Below the pieces are notes generated by a model. The model searched no databases. It was not told the origin of the DNA and worked only from the letters and a program-made list of their open reading frames with translations. Both the position numbers and the translations under genes were made by a program. 9,298 nt of DNA. It comes from CAZVCJ01 sp964625745 (GTDB lineage: Bacteria; Chloroflexota; Anaerolineae; VGOG01). Numbering within the stretch: the first letter of the stretch is position 1; every line of letters begins with the position of its first letter. Below are positions 1 to 6,401 of the stretch, in pieces. The stretch lies in NCBI GenBank assembly GCA_964625745.1, contig CAZVCJ010000156.1, forward strand, positions 1 through 9,298, written 5' to 3'.

Positions 1-355
1 CAATCATCAGGATAACAGCCTGCAACACGGCCAGATTCGCCTTCTCCTGATCCTTGGCCCCAATGTAGCGGGCGACCACTGCGCCACTGCCCCCACTCAG
101 CGCCATCAACACGCTGATCATCGTAATGCGCACCGACATCGCCAGTCCTGCGGCGGCCTGCGCCCCAGAGCCGAGCTTGCCCAACCAGACCGCGTCGTAG
201 AGGCTCGGCAGCATGAACAGGAATTGGCTCAGGGTGATGGGCCATGCCAGGTGCCAGATGTTGCGCACCAGGCTTCCCCGTGTAATGTCGTGCCGACTGG
301 CGGGTCTTGTTTGGGGCCGCATCAGTGCTTTTAGCATCAATCTCACCGTAGACAT
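1..355 (-). CDS. MATE family efflux transporter, N-terminal part (cut by window edge)
   Basis: The conceptual translation gives 118 residues before the window ends; there is no stop, so the gene continues to the left. A short basic cytoplasmic N-terminus is followed by ITRGSLVRNIWHLAWP (about residues 25-39). A first membrane segment spans about 37-58, then Asp54-Ala-Val-Trp-Leu-Gly, and a second spans about 71-98, ending in GAVVARYIGAKD. This order (ITxG, then a Pro-containing helix with a conserved Asp, then SGGSGAVVARYIGA) is typical of MATE (multidrug and toxin extrusion) proteins, which export drugs or metabolites across the inner membrane using a Na+ or H+ gradient. The ATG at 355 has no good ribosome binding site. 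The ATG at 337 has GGTGAG six bases upstream and may be the real start. No convincing promoter was found between the preceding terminator and the start. A flippase of the same superfamily cannot be excluded from this fragment. Confidence 0.85.
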   Translation of the reverse strand, partial: MSTVRLMLKALMRPQTRPASRHDITRGSLVRNIWHLAWPITLSQFLFMLPSLYDAVWLGKLGSGAQAAAGLAMSVRITMISVLMALSGGSGAVVARYIGAKDQEKANLAVLQAVILMI

Positions 356-440
356 ATACTCAAAACCCAGACAGTGTTCGCTCCTTGACTTGATGGGAAT
401 GGTCAGCATGGCCCCACATTGGATTTCGGCTCCTTTGGCA

Positions 441-477
441 AAAAAAGCCACCTGCATGTCTGACGCAGGTGGTCTTT
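441..477 (-). terminator. Intrinsic terminator of the beta-helix gene
   Basis: CCACCTGC (448-455) pairs perfectly with GCAGGTGG (465-472) around a 9-nt loop. Read on the minus strand, the stem is followed by a run of seven T. It lies 22 bases past the stop of the beta-helix gene and before the MATE gene, so it should separate the two. The loop and 3' arm (plus strand TGACGCAGG) recur in two other hairpins of this window. Confidence 0.8.
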
Positions 478-498
478 CATGAGGAGCCGACCCCAGGT

Positions 499-1698
499 TC
501 AGGGGCTGTAGTTCTTTATCACCACAGGCAGGTAGATGCCCCGCCATCTTTCGTCCGCCCCGATGTCCGGGGCCGCGCCAATCACTCTGGGATCGCCCTC
601 AAAGTCTGTTGCAGGAAGGCCAGGCGGGTCAGGCACAGTCACCGTACCAGCATCAATCAATGGCGAAACCGATCGCAAGTGGAAGTCATCGGTCGCCGAG
701 TTCAAAAAGAGGGGGGCGGTGTTCAGGTTGTTTGCCTGATTGAACGTGCCTTTCAGATGAAGTAGATCGCCGAGATCGCTATGGTAAACGTCAACTTTTG
801 ACTGGTTTCCCCCGATGCTAACAGAGAGGTCTGCCCCACGGTCAGCGGTGTTTCCATAAAGGATGGTGTTAACCATCTCAAGGATGACGGTGGTGCCTGG
901 AGCATTGTCATCAGATACGACTACTCCGCCACCGCCTAGATAGGCGTTGTTTGATGTATTCCCCGTTATGGTGCTGTTTACTATCACGGCCCTGGTCCAA
1001 CTGTTCTCCTCGGCCCATACTGCCACGCCACCGGCCTCCCGGTCTGACTCGTTGGAGTATATCATGGAGTTGATGACATAGACCTCAACGTCGCCAGGTT
1101 CTGTGCCTGCATCAGATCCCGCCCATATTCCACCTCCAGCATCAGCGGTATAGCTTCCCCTCACCATCACATTCGTAAGTCTGGCGGCCAGCAAGTAACT
1201 GTATGAAATCAGGCAGATCCCGCCTCCGTGACCCTGTGGGCAATGACAGTCCTGAACCACCACATCCTCAAGGCCGAAGTCAATCTGACCATCAATAGGT
1301 TCAACCCTGATGCACCCTCCCCAGCTATGATTACCATTCTGAAAGGTGATGTTTTCAACAGTGACATCAGAAGGTCCGCCATAAACGTGCAGCGCCCTGT
1401 CGGCGGCACTGCCATCAATCACCGTGAGGGCAGGGTCATTTACCTGAGTGCTGAAATCAGCACTCCAGCCCCCGGATATGGTTATGGTTTTGGGGTTGCC
1501 GATAATCAGATTCTCATGATAGGTGCCCTGCGCCACCCTTATCCTGTCCCCAGGGCCTGCGGCGCCAATCGCTGACTGAATAGTGGTATGGGTACAGGTG
1601 GGGCAGACATCAAGATCAGTTGCCACAGCCGCTCTCCCCAACACCAATGGACTCATTAGACATACCATGAACACGAGAGATAACAGCCTCCTCAACAT
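499..1698 (-). CDS. Secreted right-handed beta-helix (PbH1-type) repeat protein
   Basis: 399 residues. Residues 1-26 form a signal peptide: Arg-Arg, then a hydrophobic stretch, then AAVA as a likely cleavage site. Residues 38-62 (TTIQSAIGAAGPGDRIRVAQGTYHEN, broken here for length as TTIQSAIGAAGPGD and RIRVAQGTYHEN) are the usual opening of parallel beta-helix proteins of the pectate-lyase-like fold. Short repeated turns follow, rich in Gly and Asn (GGGI near 158-161 and 188-191, NSTITGN, NTILYGN). Then come SPLIDAG (345-351) and DFEGDPRVIG..PDIGADE (365-383), a frequent C-terminal block of such proteins. The chain ends in IYLPVVIKNYSP, resembling the C-terminal tail of many exported Chloroflexota proteins. 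No catalytic residues can be assigned, so an enzyme role (polysaccharide lyase) or a surface or adhesive role are both open. The ATG at 1698 is preferred over an in-frame ATG at 1779 because it has AAGGAGGT seven bases upstream and because 1779 lies inside the -35 box. It forms its own transcription unit. Confidence 0.85.
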   Translation of the reverse strand: MLRRLLSLVFMVCLMSPLVLGRAAVATDLDVCPTCTHTTIQSAIGAAGPGDRIRVAQGTYHENLIIGNPKTITISGGWSADFSTQVNDPALTVIDGSAADRALHVYGGPSDVTVENITFQNGNHSWGGCIRVEPIDGQIDFGLEDVVVQDCHCPQGHGGGICLISYSYLLAARLTNVMVRGSYTADAGGGIWAGSDAGTEPGDVEVYVINSMIYSNESDREAGGVAVWAEENSWTRAVIVNSTITGNTSNNAYLGGGGVVVSDDNAPGTTVILEMVNTILYGNTADRGADLSVSIGGNQSKVDVYHSDLGDLLHLKGTFNQANNLNTAPLFLNSATDDFHLRSVSPLIDAGTVTVPDPPGLPATDFEGDPRVIGAAPDIGADERWRGIYLPVVIKNYSP

Positions 1699-1750
1699 TT
1701 CGCCTACCTCCTTTTGGCAGAGATTTTTGTGTGCCTCATTTGTTCCTGCT

Positions 1751-1779
1751 ATTATATCATCTGATAGGTGAAATCGCAA
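1751..1779 (-). promoter_or_regulatory. Sigma-70-type promoter of the beta-helix gene
   Basis: On the minus strand TTGCGA (1779-1774) is followed by a 17-base spacer and a perfect TATAAT (1756-1751). Transcription would start near 1744, giving a 5' leader of about 45 nt with a strong ribosome binding site (AAGGAGGT) before the ATG at 1698. It lies just downstream of the operon terminator, which supports a separate unit. Confidence 0.6.
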
Positions 1780-1783
1780 CTAA

Positions 1784-1819
1784 AAAAGGCCACCTCGCGA
1801 TTGACGCAGGTGGCCTTTT
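1784..1819 (-). terminator. Terminator at the end of the restriction operon
   Basis: AAAAGGCCACCT (1784-1795) pairs perfectly with AGGTGGCCTTTT (1808-1819), a 12-bp stem with a 12-nt loop holding TTGACGC. On the minus strand the stem ends in a T run, 11 bases after the decarboxylase stop codon. On the plus strand it also ends in TTTT, so it may work in both directions, although no plus-strand gene is seen. It belongs to the same hairpin family as 441-477 and 8871-8906. Confidence 0.85.
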
Positions 1820-1830
1820 GTACTCTTTAC

Positions 1831-2559
1831 TTACTTCTCCACCTTGTCCAAGTCTTGCTCGATGTCCCGAGTGAAATCCAAGGTCAAATAATCAAGGCTG
1901 ATCGGCAAGGAGAGTTCTAGCGTGCTGAGAATCTGGACGCCCACACGGGCTTTTCGGGGAACACATTCGAGCAGATGACCGCCCTGTCGCAAGTCTGCCG
2001 AGAGAAAGTGCAGATGCAGCCCAGGCACATTCAGGGATGACATGAAAGAAGGGGTGAAAAAGCCGGCCAGAATGCCTTCTACATCATAGAAGTCGAAGGT
2101 GGACTGTTCTTTGGCAATTTCGACCAAGGGGCGATAACTGTCCTGTTTCGGCACTGATCGGGCTTTGACGTGAGCAAATACGCCCTCGATCCGAATGGCA
2201 TAGAACAGGTTAGGAGAGGGCAGAAGACCGTACAGCCATTCCAGAAAGGCATCGTAACTCATTTCACCATCAATCTCGTCATGGCTCAGAGGCTCGTAGA
2301 AGGTGACACAGGCGAACGGGGTGAGAGCACTATCGTCAATCACTGTGACGCGCCCATCGGAAGCGATCTGGTAGATATGCCCGTCGAGCATGACCATCTC
2401 CCCGTCCAGATCGTTGAATGTACCCAGGCCGAAATCGCCGTGCTTCTTGATTTCTGCCAGGGGTATGTTCTCTTTGTAGATCCCCTCAACAAGGGCATTT
2501 ACCGGCGCGCCGAGGTAGATACGGCTTCTATTCGGTGAAGGCTTTTCCTTTGGATTCAT
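1831..2559 (-). CDS. budA: Alpha-acetolactate decarboxylase
   Basis: 242 residues, close to the usual family length of about 235-260. The family enzyme converts (S)-2-acetolactate to (R)-acetoin and CO2 in the cytoplasm, in the butanediol/acetoin pathway and in draining excess acetolactate from branched-chain amino acid synthesis. Visible family blocks: GDFGLGTFNDLDGEMV (41-56), YAIRIEGVF..VKARSVPKQ (120-139) and LNVPGLHLHFLSAD (176-189) followed by GGHLL (193-197). His182, His184 and His195 match the three metal-binding histidines of the family; Glu54 and Arg134 match the conserved acidic and basic active-site positions. Its ATG overlaps the hsdS stop (ATGA), and its ribosome binding site lies inside hsdS, so it is the last gene of the type I restriction operon. 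A strong terminator follows. No acetolactate synthase is in the window. The placement is unusual: the enzyme looks intact, so it may be a real decarboxylase carried along, or one reused for another role. Confidence 0.93.
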   Translation of the reverse strand: MNPKEKPSPNRSRIYLGAPVNALVEGIYKENIPLAEIKKHGDFGLGTFNDLDGEMVMLDGHIYQIASDGRVTVIDDSALTPFACVTFYEPLSHDEIDGEMSYDAFLEWLYGLLPSPNLFYAIRIEGVFAHVKARSVPKQDSYRPLVEIAKEQSTFDFYDVEGILAGFFTPSFMSSLNVPGLHLHFLSADLRQGGHLLECVPRKARVGVQILSTLELSLPISLDYLTLDFTRDIEQDLDKVEK

Positions 2560-3959
2560 ACTTCCTCCTCCCCCCGAAACGCCCTATCCAGCACCGACGG
2601 CAGCAGCGCGTCCAACTCCGCCTGGGTGGCGTCCTGCAAGGCGGTGAGTTCGTCCACCTGAGCTTGCAGGCCGTCCAGGTAGGCGACGATGCGGCGTTGT
2701 TCGATGAGGGGAGGGCAAGGCAACGGCATCCCCAAAAAGTCCTTCATCCTTAGATTGCGCAAACCAGATGTCGTCCGGTTCATCTCTATGATGACGGCTC
2801 TTTGCTTTGGAGACCGGATGACGTACCAGAGAAAGCGTGGGAGAACAGTTTCTCGGCTAGGGCGCAAGAGGTGGACAAAATTAGAGTGGAAGTAGGTAGT
2901 TCCGTCATGAGGGTCTTCAAAAACTGCGACCTCTCCAACCAACCGCTCACTACCACTTGACTTTATAGCCAAAAGATCACCATCTTGTAATGCTTCGTCC
3001 TCGGAAATCCACAGTGATCTACGAGCCGCCCCTTGTGGGCGAATGACACCACGATCAAATTCAGTAGAACGGATGACTGGCATATCATGTCCTGGAATCG
3101 GGTCGTCACCCCATTTGCCTGGTTTGTGAAGGACAAGAAGTTCCTGCAATGGCACCATAGGTGCTCTGCAAGTGCTAAGGCACGCATCAACTGCAGACCC
3201 CAAAAGCGCCTTGGTCTCCTCTTGCGCCTTGACGCTTAACTCCTGCGCCTCTCTGATGAGTGCCGCCAGTTCCTCAATGCGTGCTACGATGGGCCGCTGT
3301 TCATCGAGGGAGGGCGGGAGCTCTATACTCAGAGCTGAGCTATCTCCTTCTTCGAGAGCGTTCAGGTACGCTACTATTGCCTTTTGAGTATGTAGCTCGG
3401 GGACCGGAACAGTCTGTTTCAAAAAACCCTTCGTTTTGAGATTCCGGAGCCCCACCGTGGTTTGCTGGGCCTCGTAGCGCCACATCAGCGCTTGAGGAGA
3501 TCGCAGGAACCAAGCAAGGAACTCTGGCAGCACTATATTCTGGTCTGGTCGAAGCCTTAGTGTAAAGTTAGAGAACAGATAGGTCCTACTGTCTCCAGGA
3601 TGGACAAACAGCGCAGTCTTTCCCACAAGATCACTGCTGCCACTCGACTTAATAACGAGTATATCCCCGGTTTCCAGTGCACACGCTTCTGCATGGGCGG
3701 GCGGGACATCACGCCAGGCTGCGTCTACAACATCAACGTACGAACCGCGCATATTGGTGCTGCGGAGGACCGGGTAGCCGACCTCTGGGTCACCTTCCTC
3801 TCCCCAAGTGCCGCCTCTACTTGAAACGAGCACGTTCTTTAGGTAATACCGCTTGGCAGTATCACTTAGTTCGCAGAATAACAGTCCAGAAGCCACCACT
3901 AAGTTTGGTTTCTCACGCTTGACCAAGTCATTAGCAGCAACTGTCAATAAATCGCTCAT
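2556..3959 (-). CDS. hsdS: Type I restriction-modification system specificity subunit HsdS
   Basis: 467 residues. HsdS chooses the bipartite DNA target for both methylation and restriction and holds two HsdM subunits. Target recognition domain 1 covers about 43-190, a helical spacer about 191-265, domain 2 about 271-418, and a C-terminal helical spacer 419-467 (EQRRIVAYLDGLQAQVDEL...). The two domains resemble each other closely: GDILVIKSSGS (98-108) with GDLLAIKSSGS (327-337), LRSPQ with IRSPK, and GLRNLKTKGFL (170-180) with GLRNLRMKDFL (399-409). This suggests similar half-sites. The central spacer has two successive IVA-type helix starts (KAIVAYL near 193 and RPIVARIEEL near 222). The start overlaps the hsdM stop (ATGA) and has GGAGG seven bases upstream. 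Samples of the recognition domains are visibly less GC-rich than hsdM, as is usual for domains exchanged by recombination. The actual target cannot be read from the sequence. Confidence 0.93.
   Translation of the reverse strand: MSDLLTVAANDLVKREKPNLVVASGLLFCELSDTAKRYYLKNVLVSSRGGTWGEEGDPEVGYPVLRSTNMRGSYVDVVDAAWRDVPPAHAEACALETGDILVIKSSGSSDLVGKTALFVHPGDSRTYLFSNFTLRLRPDQNIVLPEFLAWFLRSPQALMWRYEAQQTTVGLRNLKTKGFLKQTVPVPELHTQKAIVAYLNALEEGDSSALSIELPPSLDEQRPIVARIEELAALIREAQELSVKAQEETKALLGSAVDACLSTCRAPMVPLQELLVLHKPGKWGDDPIPGHDMPVIRSTEFDRGVIRPQGAARRSLWISEDEALQDGDLLAIKSSGSERLVGEVAVFEDPHDGTTYFHSNFVHLLRPSRETVLPRFLWYVIRSPKQRAVIIEMNRTTSGLRNLRMKDFLGMPLPCPPLIEQRRIVAYLDGLQAQVDELTALQDATQAELDALLPSVLDRAFRGEEEV
2560..2570 (-). 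promoter_or_regulatory. Ribosome binding site of the decarboxylase inside the end of hsdS
   Basis: On the minus strand GAGGAGGAAGT directly precedes the decarboxylase ATG. The same bases encode the Glu-Glu-Val end of HsdS, whose TGA overlaps the ATG by four bases (ATGA). The near-perfect site and the overlap decide the start and predict coupled translation. Confidence 0.8.
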
Positions 3960-5425
3960 TGACCAGCCTCCCCCAACACTTGCTTAATCCTAGCTGTAAT
4001 CTCAGTGATCCGCTGCTCCTTGGACAGGATGGCCTCAATCAGTTCCTTTGGCGGTCGGTACACCAATACTTCCTGGCTGCTGGGATTCTTGATATCCAGG
4101 TTGTAGTCGTTCTCAATCACCTGTTCCACGGCCACGAGCCAGGAATGCTCGGTCACCGGGCGTTCGCCCCACAGGGTGCGGCATTCGTCGAAACCGGCGT
4201 CCTTCAGAGGTTTTGTCTTGGTGTATCGCCTATGTCCCTCGGGCAAGGGCAATTCGTAGTACCAGATTTCCTTCGTGGGACCATCGCGCTGAAAGAAAAG
4301 AAGGTTGGTCGTAATATCTGTGTAGGGGGCAAAGACGCCGTTGGGCAAGCGGACGATGGTGTGCAGGTTGAAGTTCTCCAGCAAGTCCTGCTTGATGCGA
4401 GCGGCTACGCCGGTGGCAAAAAGCGGGCCGTTGGGCAACACCATCGCGCAGCGGCCGCCTGGCTTGTCTCCCTTGGACCTTCTCAGGCTGCGCATGATGA
4501 ATTGGAGGAAGAGCAGCGCGGTCTCAGAGGTGCGGGTACCCTCAGGAAAGTTGGCCTGGACGCCAGCCTCCTCCTCGCCGCCGAAGGGCGGGTTGGTGAC
4601 GATGACGTCGTAACGCTGGCGGTCGGTGATCTCGTGCAGAGGGCGAGCCAGGGTGTTATCACGCACCAGGTTGGGATACTCGATGCCGTGCAGCAGCAAG
4701 TTCATCATCCCCAACAGGTAGGGCATGGGCTTCTTCTCGGTGCCGTACAGCGTCTGGGTCTGGAGTTCCTCTCGGTCCTCGATAGTCCGCTGCTGCTTCC
4801 TCATGTACTCGTAGGCTTCCACCAGGAAGCCGCAGGTGCCGGCAGCGGGGTCGTAGACCGTCTGGCCAATCCGGGGAGCCATCCGCTCGACCATGAAGCG
4901 CACCACGGGCCGGGGGGTGTAGAACTCGCCGTTGGTGCCAGCCGCGTCGCGCATCTCGCGCAGCATGCTCTCGTACAGGTGCGACAGGGTGTGGATGTCG
5001 TCGCTGACATTGAAGTTGACGCGATTGACCAGGTTGACCACATCGCGCAGCAGGTAGCCGCTGAGCATGCGGTTGTAGGTCTCGCGGAAGATGGCGGCGA
5101 TGACGTCGCGCTGGTCGCCCTCTTCGGTGCCCACCAATCCGCGCAAGTACCCAAAGAGCTCGCTGTTCACGAAATCCAGCAACTCGTCGCCGGTGCGGCC
5201 CCGATCCTCGTCGGCGGCCCAGTCCCGCCAGCGGTAGGGGGCCTCAATCACGTCGCGGTACCTGCCCCCCAACAGCATGCGGCGCTGCTCCAGATCGTCG
5301 AAGCATTTCAGGAACAGGATCCACGACAGTTGCGGGATGCGGTCCACGTCGGTGCTGAGGCCAGCGTCCTTGCGCATGATGTCGCGAGCCGTTTTGATGG
5401 CGGATGAAAGTTCGGATTTTCTCAT
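3956..5425 (-). CDS. hsdM: Type I restriction-modification DNA adenine methyltransferase HsdM
   Basis: 489 residues, of normal length. It transfers a methyl group from S-adenosylmethionine to N6 of adenine in the target set by HsdS, and forms M2S and R2M2S complexes. An N-terminal helical domain (about 1-150) contains LSWILFLKCFDDLE (33-46). GEFYTPRPVVRFMV (166-179) is followed by the AdoMet-binding motif I, DPAAGTCGF (192-200), and the catalytic NPPF (278-281). LPNGPLF (330-336) and NLDIKNPS (442-449) are further family blocks, and a C-terminal helix (about 456-489) should contact HsdS. It lies 22 bases after the DUF4268 gene and overlaps hsdS by ATGA. Its ribosome binding site is poor: AAGGAG lies 12 bases before the ATG, so translation may depend on coupling with the upstream gene. 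All residues expected for an active enzyme are present. Confidence 0.96.
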   Translation of the reverse strand: MRKSELSSAIKTARDIMRKDAGLSTDVDRIPQLSWILFLKCFDDLEQRRMLLGGRYRDVIEAPYRWRDWAADEDRGRTGDELLDFVNSELFGYLRGLVGTEEGDQRDVIAAIFRETYNRMLSGYLLRDVVNLVNRVNFNVSDDIHTLSHLYESMLREMRDAAGTNGEFYTPRPVVRFMVERMAPRIGQTVYDPAAGTCGFLVEAYEYMRKQQRTIEDREELQTQTLYGTEKKPMPYLLGMMNLLLHGIEYPNLVRDNTLARPLHEITDRQRYDVIVTNPPFGGEEEAGVQANFPEGTRTSETALLFLQFIMRSLRRSKGDKPGGRCAMVLPNGPLFATGVAARIKQDLLENFNLHTIVRLPNGVFAPYTDITTNLLFFQRDGPTKEIWYYELPLPEGHRRYTKTKPLKDAGFDECRTLWGERPVTEHSWLVAVEQVIENDYNLDIKNPSSQEVLVYRPPKELIEAILSKEQRITEITARIKQVLGEAGQ

Positions 5426-5447
5426 AGTGCAGGTAGGCTCCTTGTGT

Positions 5448-6392
5448 CTACAGTTTTAGCTTTTGCACGCGGGGCTTGAAGACTCCGTGAAACGCTGCAA
5501 CGAGTTCAACTGCCCAGGTCTGTAGCGTCTCCAGGCGGGCTGGGTCATCGTTGATGCTCCCGTCAGTGCCGCAATAGATCCGTGAGGCTTGCCTATCATC
5601 CAGACGCTCCCAGACGACAGGCTTGTCAATCCCGGATTCAATTGCCTCACGATCTTTATGCAACGCATCAAAGGCCGCTTTGTTCTTGGTTCTGTCACCT
5701 GTGTCGATATACAGTTCCACACGAAACACGTTGCCCTGAGCAAAGGTCGTGGAAATGGAGAATCCGGAACGGCCAACCGGATATGTGAACCAGTTCTGGG
5801 GATAGGCTTTCGTGGCCCTGGTCAAGTTGGAATGCTGGGCCTTGACCCTGTCCAGCAACTCGCCGAAAAAGACTTCATACTCTTGCTGTCGCGATGAGAC
5901 CAGAGGTCGGCTGATAGACTTACGCCATTCGTTGGGCTGGACCACCAGCCTGAAGTGAGGTGCCGGGAGCGAATCATCAACCTGGAGCAACTCCAACTCG
6001 ATGCCAAAGAACGAGACGGTCTCGTCGGTGATCTCGTTTAGCCAGTCGAGAGTTTGGCGGTGCTCATCCCTGAACTTCGGCGAAATCCAGATGATGACGC
6101 CAGCCTCCTTTCCAGCAGCGTAAGCCATCAACTGGCCCATGTGGCTGTGATCCGTCTGCTCCAGTTGGTTCTCGATGATGACCCAGCGACCGGTACTCAA
6201 GTCCTTGGCATACAAATCTACAGCATAACCGCCCACCAGCGATTCTGTTTCAACCAGGTCCAGGTCCAGGTCCAGACCAAGCGTCTCAGCCAAGATATCG
6301 GTGTTGCCCTCCAGCCAGAGTGTGAAGTCGCGGGCCTCGTGTTGCCAGACTGAACGTGGGTCGACCCTTTTCAATTTGCCAAGCTTCTCCAT
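5448..6392 (-). CDS. DUF4268 domain protein with PD-(D/E)XK-like N-terminal half
   Basis: 314 residues with no signal peptide or membrane segment. The N-terminal half has AVDLYAKD (57-64), then RWVIIENQLEQTDHSHMGQL (69-88) and Tyr91. The spacing Asp59, Glu74-Asn-Gln76, Gln87-x3-Tyr91 resembles a PD-(D/E)XK nuclease core in which the usual Lys is replaced by Gln. The C-terminal half (about 168-300: EYEVFFGELLDRV, WFTYPVGRSGFSIS, VELYIDTGDRTKNKAAFDAL) matches what I know of the DUF4268 family. The function is not established. It sits between hsdR and hsdM, 9 bases after hsdR with AAGGAGG at a short spacing from the ATG, so it belongs to the restriction operon. Possible roles are a second nuclease, a regulator of the complex, or an independent defence protein. 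Activity is uncertain because of the ExQ variant. Confidence 0.85.
   Translation of the reverse strand: MEKLGKLKRVDPRSVWQHEARDFTLWLEGNTDILAETLGLDLDLDLVETESLVGGYAVDLYAKDLSTGRWVIIENQLEQTDHSHMGQLMAYAAGKEAGVIIWISPKFRDEHRQTLDWLNEITDETVSFFGIELELLQVDDSLPAPHFRLVVQPNEWRKSISRPLVSSRQQEYEVFFGELLDRVKAQHSNLTRATKAYPQNWFTYPVGRSGFSISTTFAQGNVFRVELYIDTGDRTKNKAAFDALHKDREAIESGIDKPVVWERLDDRQASRIYCGTDGSINDDPARLETLQTWAVELVAAFHGVFKPRVQKLKL
6254..6275 (-). repeat. Short in-frame hexanucleotide repeat in the DUF4268 gene
   Basis: Three exact copies of CCAGGT (6254-6271) are followed by a partial CCAG. On the coding strand they encode the Leu-Asp-Leu-Asp-Leu-Asp-Leu stretch around residues 40-46. Gain or loss of a unit would keep the frame and change length by two residues. 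Confidence 0.7.
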
Positions 6393-6401
6393 GTCGCCTC
6401 C

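Noticed and set aside
213..482. Plus-strand open frame of 89 codons over the MATE gene start and terminator
   Set aside because: It is antisense to a clear MATE N-terminus and reads through the terminator hairpin, with no supporting signal.
4826..4852. HsdM AdoMet motif reads DPAAGTCGF instead of a two-glycine form
   Set aside because: That position varies among type I methyltransferases (Gly, Ala or small residues) and the rest of the motif and NPPF are intact, so I do not read it as inactivation.
3959..5407. Plus-strand open frame of 482 codons antisense to hsdM
   Set aside because: It mirrors hsdM almost exactly. Its translation is low in complexity (many Val, Gln, His, Gly) and shows no family motif, whereas the minus strand encodes an intact HsdM. 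It is a by-product of GC-rich codon use.
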